Shown: in pieces, positions 36,230 to 44,006 of the stretch
Position numbering within the stretch: the first letter of the stretch is position 1
Layout of the letters: each line of letters opens with the position of its first letter
Source: Rhodobacter sp.
Lineage (GTDB): Bacteria > Pseudomonadota > Alphaproteobacteria > Rhodobacterales > Rhodobacteraceae
Assembly: GCA_020250445.1 (NCBI GenBank)
Contig: JADCEF010000051.1
Span: 1-44,006 of the forward strand
Direction: 5' to 3'
Length of the DNA stretch: 44,006 bases
Position numbers and translations under genes: made by a program
Notes under the pieces: generated by a model
Seen by the model: the letters and a program-made list of their open reading frames with translations, nothing else
What the model was told of the DNA's origin: nothing
Databases searched by the model: none

Positions 36230-36795
36230 TCGGCAGAATCCTGGGCGGCCCCGGCATGGTGACGACTTTGGGCGAGACGGTGCGCGATGTGTCCGAGGTG
36301 TTCACCGAAAACGCCACCCGCCGGATGGAACTGGCGGCAGGCGCGCAGGCCGCAGCCCTGGCCCAGCACAGCGCCGAGTTTGCGGGCGCAGGGACGGGGT
36401 GGTTCGACCGGCTGGTCAACGGGCTGAACCGCCTGCCGCGCCCGATGCTGGCCTTTGGCACGCTGGCGCTGTTTGGCTATGCCATGGTCGATCCGGATGG
36501 GTTCGCGGCCCGGATGACCGGCCTCAACCAGGTGCCGGAACCCCTGTGGTGGCTTCTGGGGGCCATCGTGGGGTTCTATTTCGGTGCGCGCGAGGCGCAT
36601 CATTTCCGGGCCCGCGCCCCGGCCCCTGGCACCCCGGTCGCGGCGGGGCCCGCCCGGCGCCCGCGCCAGCCGACGCGCGGCGGCAACGGCGCAGCGAAAG
36701 CCCCCGCGCCGCAGGACGAGCCGAACGCGGCGCTGGACGACTGGCGCAGGTCGCTGGCCGTGCCGCCTACAGCGGGCGCACCCGAAGCTTCGTGA
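36220..36795 (+). CDS. Holin family protein (GTA_holin type)
   Basis: 191 residues. The N-terminal amphipathic part reads LGGPGMVTTLGETVRDVSEV. The two membrane segments are PMLAFGTLALFGYAMVD (about 74-90) and PLWWLLGAIVGFYFGAREAH (about 107-126). A basic, Pro/Ala-rich tail is probably cytoplasmic. Holins form holes that let the endolysin reach the wall and lyse producing cells. The start overlaps the endolysin stop (36220-36229); the end overlaps the convergent CorC/HlyC gene by 29 nt. Confidence 0.85.
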   Translation: MGLIGRILGGPGMVTTLGETVRDVSEVFTENATRRMELAAGAQAAALAQHSAEFAGAGTGWFDRLVNGLNRLPRPMLAFGTLALFGYAMVDPDGFAARMTGLNQVPEPLWWLLGAIVGFYFGAREAHHFRARAPAPGTPVAAGPARRPRQPTRGGNGAAKAPAPQDEPNAALDDWRRSLAVPPTAGAPEAS

Positions 36796-38068
36796 TGCGG
36801 TTTTCCCGCCGCGTCACCACTTCGAACCGGAAGCCGTGAAAACTGAACGCCTGCTTTTCGTTCGGGATCATCTGCGCTTCATGGATGACGAGGCCGGCAA
36901 TGGTGTTGGCCTCGTCATCCGGCAACTGCCAGTCCATCGCGCGGTTCAGATCGCGGATCGTCATGGACCCTTCGACAAAGTAGTCGCCGTTTTCGGCGCG
37001 TTTCAGAACCGTATCCTGCGCCAGATCGAACTCGTCGGCGATTTCGCCGACGATCTCTTCCAGGATGTCTTCCAGCGTGATCAGGCCGCGCAGCGCGCCG
37101 TATTCGTCGACCACCAGGGCGAAATGCGTGTGGCGTTTCAGGAACTGGCGCATCTGTTCGTCCAGCGGGGTGGTGTCGGGCACGAAATAGGGCTTCATCG
37201 CGATCTTGAGGATGTCCAGATCGGCCAGCGCCCCTTCATTGCCCTGCGGCCCGCGCACCAGCCGGTCAACCTCGCGCAGCAGGTCCTTGGCGTGGATCAC
37301 GCCCAGGATATTCTCGTCGCTGTCCCGGTAGACCGGCAATCGGGTGTGCGGCGAGGCCAGGATCTGTGTCAGGATTTCGTCAGGGCTGCGGTCGGCATCG
37401 ATCATTTCGATCTGGCTGCGGTGGCGCATGACCTCGTCCACCGTGCGGTCGTTCAGATCAAGGGCCCCCAGCAGGCGGTCGCGGTCTTCTTTTTCAACCG
37501 CACCGCCCGAGTGGCCGAGCGCGATGGCCCCGACAATTTCCTCGCGCAGCGACAGGATATGCCCGTCCGGGTCGGCGCGCACGCCAAAGAGCCGCAGCAG
37601 CACCCGCACCAGCGCCCGCACGACCGAGACGACGGGCGAAAAGACAAGGATCACCACCCGGATCAGCGGTGCCACGCGGGATGCCGCCACTTCGGCATTG
37701 GTGATGGCATAAGTCTTTGGCAGCACCTCGCCAAAGATCAGCACCAGGGATGTCATGACAAAGGTGGCCAGGGCGACGCCGCTGTCACCGAACATGCGGG
37801 TCAGCAGGGCCGTCGCCAGAGAGGCCGAGGTGATGTTGACGATGTTGTTGCCCAAAAGCAGCGCACCGATCATCCGTTCGTTGTCTTCGGTCACCTTCAG
37901 TGCCGCCGCCGCCCCGCTTGATCCCTTGTCGGCCTGCGCCCGCAGCTTGCCCCGCGAAGCCGCCGTCAGCGCGGTTTCCGAACCGGAAAAAAGCGCCGAC
38001 ATCACCAGCAGAAGAAGGATGGCCCCGACAGTCAGCCAAAACGCTGCATCCAAAGCAGAATCTTCCAT
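36767..38068 (-). CDS. CorC/HlyC family protein (DUF21-CBS-CorC_HlyC)
   Basis: 433 residues of the CNNM/CorC membrane family, tied to magnesium or cobalt efflux; the old name haemolysin C is misleading. Domains: an N-terminal DUF21 membrane domain (about 10-190) with [20 protein letters not shown] and [13 protein letters not shown], paired CBS domains (about 205-330) with [15 protein letters not shown] and [20 protein letters not shown], and the C-terminal CorC_HlyC domain with [19 protein letters not shown] start with a GGAAAGGG leader. Confidence 0.93.
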   Translation of the reverse strand: MEDSALDAAFWLTVGAILLLLVMSALFSGSETALTAASRGKLRAQADKGSSGAAAALKVTEDNERMIGALLLGNNIVNITSASLATALLTRMFGDSGVALATFVMTSLVLIFGEVLPKTYAITNAEVAASRVAPLIRVVILVFSPVVSVVRALVRVLLRLFGVRADPDGHILSLREEIVGAIALGHSGGAVEKEDRDRLLGALDLNDRTVDEVMRHRSQIEMIDADRSPDEILTQILASPHTRLPVYRDSDENILGVIHAKDLLREVDRLVRGPQGNEGALADLDILKIAMKPYFVPDTTPLDEQMRQFLKRHTHFALVVDEYGALRGLITLEDILEEIVGEIADEFDLAQDTVLKRAENGDYFVEGSMTIRDLNRAMDWQLPDDEANTIAGLVIHEAQMIPNEKQAFSFHGFRFEVVTRRENRITKLRVRPL

Positions 38069-38130
38069 CGCGTACCCTTTCCTGTGATGCGCCGCTTATG
38101 CGTGCCGTCTGGCGGCGGTGCAAGCACCGG

Positions 38131-39051
38131 TCAATCCTGCCGGGCCAGCGGGTGATGGGTCAGGACCAGCTGGCGCAGCCGCTCGTCCAGGACATGGGTG
38201 TAGATTTCTGTGGTGGCGAGGTCGGCATGACCCAAAAGGGTCTGGATCACCCGCAGGTCTGCGCCGCCTTCCAGAAGGTGCGTCGCAAAGGCATGGCGCA
38301 GGGTATGCGGTGTCACTGCAGCCGGGTCCAGCCCCGCGGCCACGGCCAGAGATTTGACAAGAAGATGAAAGGCCTGCCGCGACAGATGCCCGTCCTTGCC
38401 CCGGGATGGAAACAAAAACCCCGACACCGGCCTGCCGCAGGCCCGCGCCGCATCCTCCTGCGCGTCGCGGGCGGCAAGCCAGCCTGCCAGCGCGTCCTTC
38501 GCCGGCCCGGACAGCGGCACCATGCGTTCCCTGCCGCCCTTGCCGCGCACCAGGATCATCCGGGGGTCACCGCGCACCGCCGCCACGGGCAGTTCCACAA
38601 GTTCCGACACGCGCATGCCCGTGGCGTAGATCATCTCCATCAGGCAGCGGTTGCGCAGCCTGTCCTGGGCGGGGCCATGGGTTGCGGCGGCGTCAAGCAG
38701 GGCGGCAACCTCTGACCGGCTGAGGGTGCCGGGCAGCCGCTCTACGCGCCCCGGTCCCCGGATTGGCAGGGCGGGATTGTCGCTGCGCAGACCCTCTTCA
38801 TGGGCAAACCGGTACATCTGCCGGATCGCCGACAGCCTGCGGGCCCGGGTGGCCTTGGACAGGCCCAGCGATTCGGTCCAGACCAGATAGGCGTCCACGT
38901 CGGTCCGGGTGGCACCGGCAAAGCCGGTTCCGCGCCGGTCAAGCCAGCCGGCAAAATCCTTCAGATCCCGGCCATAGGCCAGAAGGGTGTTGCGGGCTGC
39001 CCCCTGTTCGGCTGCCTGAGCATCGAGAAAGGATGAAATCCAGCGATCCAC
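38131..39051 (-). CDS. xerD: Tyrosine recombinase XerD
   Basis: Chromosome-dimer resolution at dif together with XerC. 306 residues: a SAM-like N-terminal domain (about 1-90, DRWISSFLDAQAAEQGAARN) and a catalytic domain with the full active-site set: Arg in YATGMRVSELVEL, Lys in VRGKGGRERMVPL, HTLRHAFATHLLEGG, GHADLATTEIYTHV (nucleophile Tyr). GTG start 3 bp after the stop of the 514-residue protein, hence the same operon. XerD is favoured over XerC on overall similarity; the other is not in the window. Confidence 0.92.
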   Translation of the reverse strand: MDRWISSFLDAQAAEQGAARNTLLAYGRDLKDFAGWLDRRGTGFAGATRTDVDAYLVWTESLGLSKATRARRLSAIRQMYRFAHEEGLRSDNPALPIRGPGRVERLPGTLSRSEVAALLDAAATHGPAQDRLRNRCLMEMIYATGMRVSELVELPVAAVRGDPRMILVRGKGGRERMVPLSGPAKDALAGWLAARDAQEDAARACGRPVSGFLFPSRGKDGHLSRQAFHLLVKSLAVAAGLDPAAVTPHTLRHAFATHLLEGGADLRVIQTLLGHADLATTEIYTHVLDERLRQLVLTHHPLARQD

Positions 39052-39054
39052 CGG

Positions 39055-40599
39055 TCAGCCGCGCCGTTCCAGCAGCATCATCTCCAGCGCCGTGCGGCGC
39101 GCGGCATCTTCAAGCCCGACGATGCGCAGCAGCGACAGTCCCTGTGTCACCAGCGGAAGGTCGCCGCGCAGACCGGCCCCGATCCGGTCGACGGCCAGCA
39201 GAACCGCTTCCCCGATGCGCCCGTCCTGCAACAGCGCCTGCGCGTCCAGACCGGGCGTCGGGTTGCGGAACGCGGGTGCGATGGCGCGGCCCAGACTGTC
39301 GGGTGCCGTGCCGTCCACCGTGCCGCGTGCGATGCCGATCAGAAAGCTTTCGGTTGAATCCGCAGGCATCCGCGCATTTGCCGCCGCCTGATAGTCGGGT
39401 GACAGCAGCGCAATGCGGAACGCCAGGGCAGACACCGGTGGGGGCAGGGCAAGCTTGCCCAAGGGGGCGGCAAACAGGGTGGCGAAGGGCACTTCCAGTT
39501 CAGCCGCAACCATCCGGTCCCAGACGCCGGGCAGGATCTGCGCCACCTTCTGGGCATCGCCGACAGCCAGCGCGGCATCAAGGGCCTGCACATCCGCAAC
39601 CCGGTCCCAGACGCCGCCGGACGCAGCCGGCTTGTGGTCGGTGTAGATACCCAGAAGCCGGTTCGGGGCAATGGCCCCGGTGCGTGCCAGGCGTTCCGCC
39701 GCCTCGATCTGTGATTTCCAGCCTGCCGTGTCCCGCAGGTCGGCCTGCGCAAAGGCCAGCGGCAGGGTGTTGGTGGGCAGGGGTTCGCCCACCGCTTCCA
39801 GCATCCGCCAGACCAGCGGGCTGGGGCGCGCAGGCTTGGCCAGAGGTGGATCGCCTTCGTACAGTTCCGGGTCGAGGAACCGTGACAGCAGCGCGTCTTC
39901 GTCTTCGGTCACGAACCCAAGCGCCTGCGCGGTGCGCAGGGTCAGCGCCGCCGCGTTCCAGTCGCCTGACCGGGCAAGGCAGAAGATGCGGGCGGGAAAG
40001 GTCGGTGCCAGCTGCGGGTTTGCGCGCATATGGGCGCAGGCCCGGTCCTCTGTTCCGGTCAGCAGGGCAACGTCGAAGCTGCGGCGGAACAGCTCCGGCC
40101 CGGCAGAGCCTGCGGCGTCAAGAAGGGCTGCGGCCTGCTCCAGTGCGCCGACATCCAGCAATTCGTCGATCCGCGCCAGCAGAAGGGTGCCGCGCCCGCC
40201 GGAATCGGCGGGGGGATCAGCCTCGGCCAGCATCAGCGTGGTCAGCAGGGCTTGCAGGGCCGGAAGCGTCTCGATCCGTTCGGTGCGGATCAGGGCCACA
40301 ATCTCTTCGGTGCGGCCCAGTCCCCAAAGCGCCTGCGGCAGGCCGGTGACGCTGGGGGCAAGAAGGCCCGTCGCATCGGGCGAGGGGCCGTCAAGCACGG
40401 TCACCGCGATATCCTCAGGCGCGGCCCCCGCGGAAATGGCCGGCTCGTAGCGGCCAGAGCCGGGCAGGGGCGCGGGCACGGCCACCGATTGCGACAGCCA
40501 GTCGATGGCCGACAACGGCTCTTGCGCCGCTGCCGCTGCCCCGGATCCGAACAGGGCGGCCAGTGCCAAGGCCGGGGCAGGACCGGTTCTAGTCGACAT
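39055..40599 (-). CDS. Conserved secreted protein of unknown function
   Basis: 514 residues with a signal peptide (cleavage near AAAAQ). The rest is mostly Ala/Leu-rich helices and looks like an alpha-solenoid of TPR-like repeats (for example ALPALQALLTTLMLAEADPP and ELLDVGALEQAAALLDAAGS), probably a periplasmic scaffold. I recognise no enzymatic motif. It sits between a 44-residue membrane protein, whose end it overlaps by 11 nt, and xerD, 3 bp on. The linkage to xerD may be one of convenience. Confidence 0.8.
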   Translation of the reverse strand: MSTRTGPAPALALAALFGSGAAAAAQEPLSAIDWLSQSVAVPAPLPGSGRYEPAISAGAAPEDIAVTVLDGPSPDATGLLAPSVTGLPQALWGLGRTEEIVALIRTERIETLPALQALLTTLMLAEADPPADSGGRGTLLLARIDELLDVGALEQAAALLDAAGSAGPELFRRSFDVALLTGTEDRACAHMRANPQLAPTFPARIFCLARSGDWNAAALTLRTAQALGFVTEDEDALLSRFLDPELYEGDPPLAKPARPSPLVWRMLEAVGEPLPTNTLPLAFAQADLRDTAGWKSQIEAAERLARTGAIAPNRLLGIYTDHKPAASGGVWDRVADVQALDAALAVGDAQKVAQILPGVWDRMVAAELEVPFATLFAAPLGKLALPPPVSALAFRIALLSPDYQAAANARMPADSTESFLIGIARGTVDGTAPDSLGRAIAPAFRNPTPGLDAQALLQDGRIGEAVLLAVDRIGAGLRGDLPLVTQGLSLLRIVGLEDAARRTALEMMLLERRG

Positions 40600-40723
40600 T
40601 CAGCGTCACGGGTTGCGTCACGGGGGTTTGCGGCGGTGTCATGTCGCCCAGATAGGCATAACCTGCCAGGCCGATGACCCCAAGCACCGCAAGTATCAGT
40701 CCTGTCATCAGGATACGTCCCAT
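40589..40723 (-). CDS. 44-residue single-span membrane protein
   Basis: A short reading frame, MGRILMTGLILAVLGVIGLA then GYAYLGDMTPPQTPVTQP and a VTLNVD end, with one membrane segment (about residues 5-23) and a Pro/Thr-rich periplasmic tail. Its TAG stop overlaps the start of the 514-residue gene in the 11-nt sequence atgtcgactag. That overlap, the regular membrane-protein composition and the operon position make it a likely real gene. Function unknown. Confidence 0.65.
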   Translation of the reverse strand: MGRILMTGLILAVLGVIGLAGYAYLGDMTPPQTPVTQPVTLNVD

Positions 40724-40865
40724 GCCCGCCCAGCCTTCCTGTTCTATCCGGTCCTGCACCGGCCTGCCCCGGGCAGTGCCGTCCGGCGCAGATTGTATAT
40801 GGCATTCCTGCCAAGTTCACGCCATTCAGGACAGCGTTGAAAGATAAAATGAGACCCTGTCGAAC

Positions 40866-41411
40866 GTGAGCTGGCGTCTGAAGAAGACCGTTGTGATGGT
40901 GGGCATGATGGGGGCCGGCAAGACGGCCGTGGGAACCCAGCTTGCGCGCGTGCTTGGCGTGCCGTTTCTTGATTCGGACGAAGAGATCGTCCGTGCCGCC
41001 AGCCGGTCGATCGCCGAGATCTTCGAGCGGGACGGCGAGCCCTTTTTCCGCGCGCGCGAGACAGAGGTGCTGGGCCGCCTTCTGCGCGGCGTGCCTTGCG
41101 TGCTGTCGACGGGTGGCGGGGCCTTTCTGTCCGAACAGAACCGCCGGATGATTGCGGATCACGGCGTTTCGGTCTGGCTGCGGGCCGATCTTGATCTTTT
41201 GTGGCACCGCGTGCGCCACAAATCCACCCGGCCCCTGCTGCGCACCGCCAGCCCGCGCGACACGCTGCGCAGCCTGTATGAGTCGCGCGTGCCGGTCTAC
41301 GGCCTGGCAGACCTGGCGGTGGACAGCCGGGCAGAATCTTCCGTGGAAGACATGGCAGATCGGGTGGTCGCGGCCCTGCTGGCGCGGCCTGACGTTCTGG
41401 AAAGGAAATGA
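40866..41411 (+). CDS. aroK: Shikimate kinase
   Basis: Phosphorylates shikimate at the 3-hydroxyl in the route to chorismate. 181 residues: the P-loop GMMGAGKTAVG (about 13-23), DSDEEI for shikimate/Mg binding, FFRARETEVL (Arg contacts shikimate), the STGGGAF loop and the lid RHKSTRPLLRTASPRDTL. Start is GTG (SWRLKKTVVMVG follows) without a strong ribosome site. One base separates it from aroB, so the two are translated as a unit. Confidence 0.95.
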   Translation: MSWRLKKTVVMVGMMGAGKTAVGTQLARVLGVPFLDSDEEIVRAASRSIAEIFERDGEPFFRARETEVLGRLLRGVPCVLSTGGGAFLSEQNRRMIADHGVSVWLRADLDLLWHRVRHKSTRPLLRTASPRDTLRSLYESRVPVYGLADLAVDSRAESSVEDMADRVVAALLARPDVLERK

Positions 41412-41412
41412 G

Positions 41413-42528
41413 ATGACGGTCGATACGGTTCCCGTCGCCCTGGGCGCGCGGTCCTATGAGGTGCGCATCGGGCCGGGGCTGATCGACCGGGCGGGGGCGC
41501 AGCTTGCGCCGCTGCTGCGCCGCCCGCGCGTGGCGGTCGTCACCGATGAAACGGTGGCGGGGCTGCATCTGGCGCGGCTGGCCGATGGGCTGGCGGCGGC
41601 GGGCCTTGCCCATACGTCCCTGGCCCTGCCTGTCGGGGAAAGCACCAAGGGCTGGGCCCAGCTGGCACGCTGCACGGAATGGCTGCTGGACCAGAAGGTC
41701 GAGCGGCGCGATCTGGTGGTGGCGCTGGGCGGCGGCGTGATCGGCGATCTGGTGGGGTTTTCGGCGGCGATCCTGCGGCGCGGCGTGCGCTTTGTGCAGG
41801 TGCCGACAACACTTCTGGCCCAGGTCGACAGTTCCGTCGGCGGCAAGACCGGCATCAACACCGCCCAGGGCAAGAACCTGGTGGGCGCGTTTCACCAGCC
41901 CAGCCTGGTGCTGGCCGATATCGACGTGCTGGCCACACTGCCGCGCCGCGACTTTCTGGCAGGCTACGGCGAGGTGCTGAAATACGGGCTGCTGGGCGAC
42001 GCCGCCTTTTTTGACTGGCTGGAGGTCAATGCGCCGCGCATGGTGGCGGGGGACGCGGGCCTGCGCCAGCATGCGATCAGGGTTTCGGTGGCGATGAAGG
42101 CCGGCATCGTATCACGCGACGAAACCGAAGAGGGCGAGCGGGCGCTTCTGAACCTGGGCCATACCTTTTGCCATGCGCTGGAATCGGCCACGGGCTATGG
42201 CGACCGGCTGCTGCATGGCGAAGGCGTGGCCATCGGCTGCGCGCTGGCCTTTGAGCTCAGCCAGCGGCTGGGCCTGTGCGCGCAGGAGGCGCCAAGCCGC
42301 CTGCGCGCCCATCTGCGCTCCCTGGGCATGAAGACCGACCTGCGCGATATCCCGGGCGATCTGCCGGGGGCGGACGGGCTGCTGGGCCTGATGGCACAGG
42401 ACAAGAAGGTGGTCGATGGCCGGTTGCGCTTCATCCTGGCGCGCGGCATCGGCGCGGCCTTTGTCGCCGATGACGTGCCGCCCGATGCGGTGCGCGGCGT
42501 TCTGACGGACGCACTTGCGGCGCGGTAG
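41413..42528 (+). CDS. aroB: 3-dehydroquinate synthase
   Basis: Second step of the shikimate pathway, NAD- and Zn-dependent ring closure of DAHP. 371 residues: VTDETVAGLH, GESTKGW, the NAD-binding LGGGVIGDLVGFSAAILRRG, VPTTLLAQVDSSVGGKTGIN, GYGEVLKYGLL with the metal-binding Glu, and LNLGHTFCHALE plus HGEGVAIGCA supplying the zinc histidines. ATG 1 bp after the aroK stop, with AAAGGAA upstream. The standard aroK-aroB operon. Confidence 0.96.
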   Translation: MTVDTVPVALGARSYEVRIGPGLIDRAGAQLAPLLRRPRVAVVTDETVAGLHLARLADGLAAAGLAHTSLALPVGESTKGWAQLARCTEWLLDQKVERRDLVVALGGGVIGDLVGFSAAILRRGVRFVQVPTTLLAQVDSSVGGKTGINTAQGKNLVGAFHQPSLVLADIDVLATLPRRDFLAGYGEVLKYGLLGDAAFFDWLEVNAPRMVAGDAGLRQHAIRVSVAMKAGIVSRDETEEGERALLNLGHTFCHALESATGYGDRLLHGEGVAIGCALAFELSQRLGLCAQEAPSRLRAHLRSLGMKTDLRDIPGDLPGADGLLGLMAQDKKVVDGRLRFILARGIGAAFVADDVPPDAVRGVLTDALAAR

Positions 42529-42554
42529 GGGGGGCGCAGCGACCGGGCCGCCTG

Positions 42555-43208
42555 TCAGAAGACGCCGGACAGCACGTTGATCACCAACGCCAGAATGCCA
42601 AGGTTGAACAGAAAGGCCAGCAGGGCGTGCAGCGTCACCGTCCGGCGCATGCTGCGGCTTTCGATGTTCACATCCGACACGGCCGAGGTCATGCCGATGC
42701 AGAAGGCGAAATAGCAGAAATCGACAAAGACGGGGTCATCCCCGCCGGGAAAGGCCAGCCCGCCGGCATCGCCATGATCCTTCTGGTCGTAATACATGTG
42801 CCCGTAGTGATGGGCATAGATCAGGTTCACGAACAGCCAGGCCAGGATCAGCGTGGCGATCACATGCAGCAGGTCCGGCATGGTCAGGGCTTCGCGCGTG
42901 TGGATCATGCGGGCCAGCGAGGCGACGACGGCGGCCAGAACGATGGCCGAGGACAGCAGAAGAAAGACGCGGCCGCCATCATCGCGTGCGCCGCGCCGCC
43001 GCAGGTCATCCGGCTGATCCCGCAGGAACAGCGGGATGCTGGCCGCGATGAAGCCAAGGGCGGCGATGTTGAAACCGGCCACAACCGCCTCTTCCGGTTT
43101 CATGAAACCGGAGGCTCCGGCAATGCCGCAAAACAGCAGGGCCAGAAACAGAAAGAATCGGGGATGCGGAATCGCCTTTATCCGCAGCATGGGCCGGCCT
43201 GCGGGCAT
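42555..43208 (-). CDS. DUF1345 family membrane protein
   Basis: 217 residues with about five to six membrane segments and the DUF1345 pattern: FNIAALGFIAASIPLFLRD, VFLLLSSAIVLAAVVASLAR, LLHVIATLILAWLFVNLIYA, HHYGHMYYD, FVDFCYFAFCIGMTSAVSDV and MRRTVTLHALLAFLFN. Function unknown. Start ATG at 43208; a second Met at 43190 is less likely as no ribosome site precedes it. Convergent with aroB, 26 bp apart. Confidence 0.88.
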   Translation of the reverse strand: MPAGRPMLRIKAIPHPRFFLFLALLFCGIAGASGFMKPEEAVVAGFNIAALGFIAASIPLFLRDQPDDLRRRGARDDGGRVFLLLSSAIVLAAVVASLARMIHTREALTMPDLLHVIATLILAWLFVNLIYAHHYGHMYYDQKDHGDAGGLAFPGGDDPVFVDFCYFAFCIGMTSAVSDVNIESRSMRRTVTLHALLAFLFNLGILALVINVLSGVF

Positions 43209-43346
43209 GATCGCCCGTCCTGTCGGGGGATGGTCTGCATGTCCGCTCCTTTCCCTGTCGGACCCCGACCATGGCGGTGCAGACAGGGTGCCGTCAACAC
43301 GGGCGTGCCGCCATCCGTCCTTGATCGTTGGCCTTGAACAATCTGT

Positions 43347-44006
43347 TCATGCTGATGTGGCGGCAGGGTACTGACGACTTTGGATGTGGTGTGCGCCCAG
43401 GATGGCGGCGATGATCCAGGCAAGCCAAGTCCTGAGGTGGGCCAGGATCTTGCGGATGTTGTGGCCGCAGGCGCAGAGGACGGCGAAGAGGGCGTCGCCG
43501 ATCGCTCCTTTGAGCGGGCATCTTGTCAGGCGGCCGTCGGTCTTCATGTGTCCGATTTCGGCCTCGATCGCACTTCGGCGGCGCAGGTCGAGGACCTCCC
43601 TGGCCGTCAGCCCCCGTCGTGCGCCGTTGATCAGGACACGGGTCTTGTCTTCCTCATGCCCCTTGTAGCCGCGATCAACCACAGCGAGGTCGGGGCGCCG
43701 GTCGGTCAGGATTTCCACCTGCCCGAGCGCGTCGCGCAGCGAGTGGCCGTCATCGGGGTTGCCCGGAAAGCTGCGCATGCCGACAACGAAGCCCTCGTCC
43801 AGCGTGGTCGCCACGCTGACCTTGCAGCCGAACTCATAGCGCACCCGGGCCTTGCCCTTGGAGATGCAGTCGACCTCGGGTTCATGCAGGGCGTAGATCT
43901 TGTCGGCATCCTTGGGCGGCTGGTGCAGCAGGTGCGACACAAGGGCGAGCTTGGCGATGATGCGCTCCCGCAGGCCGCCCTCGGGGATGTCAGCGAGGTG
44001 GCGGCG
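43347..44006 (-). mobile_element. IS5-family transposase, 3' part, cut by the window end
   Basis: At least 219 C-terminal codons of a DDE transposase of the IS5 type, open through position 44006. Seen are KDADKIYALHEPEVDCISKG, YEFGCKVSVATTLDEGFVVG, a DDE Asp in LAVVDRGYKGHEEDKTRV, and the catalytic Glu region RRSAIEAEIGHMKTDGRLTR, then CACGHNIRKILAHLR near the end. The coding sequence looks intact as far as it goes. The terminal inverted repeat should lie between about 43210 and 43346, but with one end only I could not define it. Confidence 0.88.

Noticed and set aside
35618-36795. Prophage remnant
   Set aside because: Only lysis genes are present, in a form known from gene transfer agents, among housekeeping genes.

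Overview
The window is high-GC chromosomal DNA (roughly 65 percent or more over most of its length) from an alphaproteobacterium, most likely a member of the Rhodobacteraceae (Rhodobacter/Paracoccus/Gemmobacter-like). The evidence is a LexA box of the GTTC-N7-GTTC type, a gene-transfer-agent type endolysin/holin pair, the cold-shock/DUF192/tRNA-Pro neighbourhood, argC next to ccmE, and proteins typical of this family (FabI, MetG with an FSTSQ signature, AcuI). No database search was possible. All names rest on reading motifs and overall sequence character.

Layout. 1-269: a multi-hairpin repeat. 529-3192: the fabI-lysE-gpt operon on the minus strand, divergent from pdxH. 3278-4368: a decayed two-domain cold-shock gene, a DUF192 gene and tRNA-Pro(TGG). 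4736-9054: a small secreted protein, then a tight operon of a parvulin-like isomerase, a HupE/UreJ membrane protein and a secreted DUF3604 metalloprotein, closed by a strong hairpin. 9105-12183: a minus-strand accessory island with three copies of one HINT-domain block, an intact effector-like gene, a lipoprotein-like gene and a broken membrane-protein gene. Part of it is clearly lower in GC than its surroundings. 13109-15003: an outer-membrane barrel gene convergent with a membrane-bound LytTR regulator. 15496-15928: two tandem units of the repeat seen at 1-269, in the opposite orientation. 16007-20865: metG, a cytochrome b561/YceI pair, an orphan imuA behind a LexA box, and a frameshifted aldo/keto reductase. 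21481-26926: a lipocalin lipoprotein, a wrecked ArgO/LysE gene, a DMT exporter, ugd, a sulfotransferase-like protein and acuI. 27193-31028: a three-gene signalling module (response regulator, cofactor-free molybdopterin-fold periplasmic protein, hybrid histidine kinase). 31229-33598: a lytic transglycosylase and a BaeRF-family protein. 34060-36795: argC, ccmE and the GTA-like endolysin and holin. 36767-40723: a CorC/HlyC protein, then xerD, a secreted 514-residue protein and a 44-residue membrane protein in one operon. 40866-43208: aroK-aroB and a DUF1345 protein. 43347-44006: the 3' part of an IS5-family transposase running off the window.

The core genes (fabI, pdxH, metG, argC, ccmE, xerD, aroK, aroB) look intact and ordinary. 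The interest lies in the accessory layer. It includes the multi-hairpin tandem repeat, present in inverted orientation about 15.2 kb apart; the HINT-cassette array with overlapping reading frames; the isomerase/HupE/DUF3604 operon; and the kinase module with a sensor-like Mo-fold protein. At least four genes are caught in decay: cold-shock, ArgO, aldo/keto reductase and the immunity-like membrane protein.
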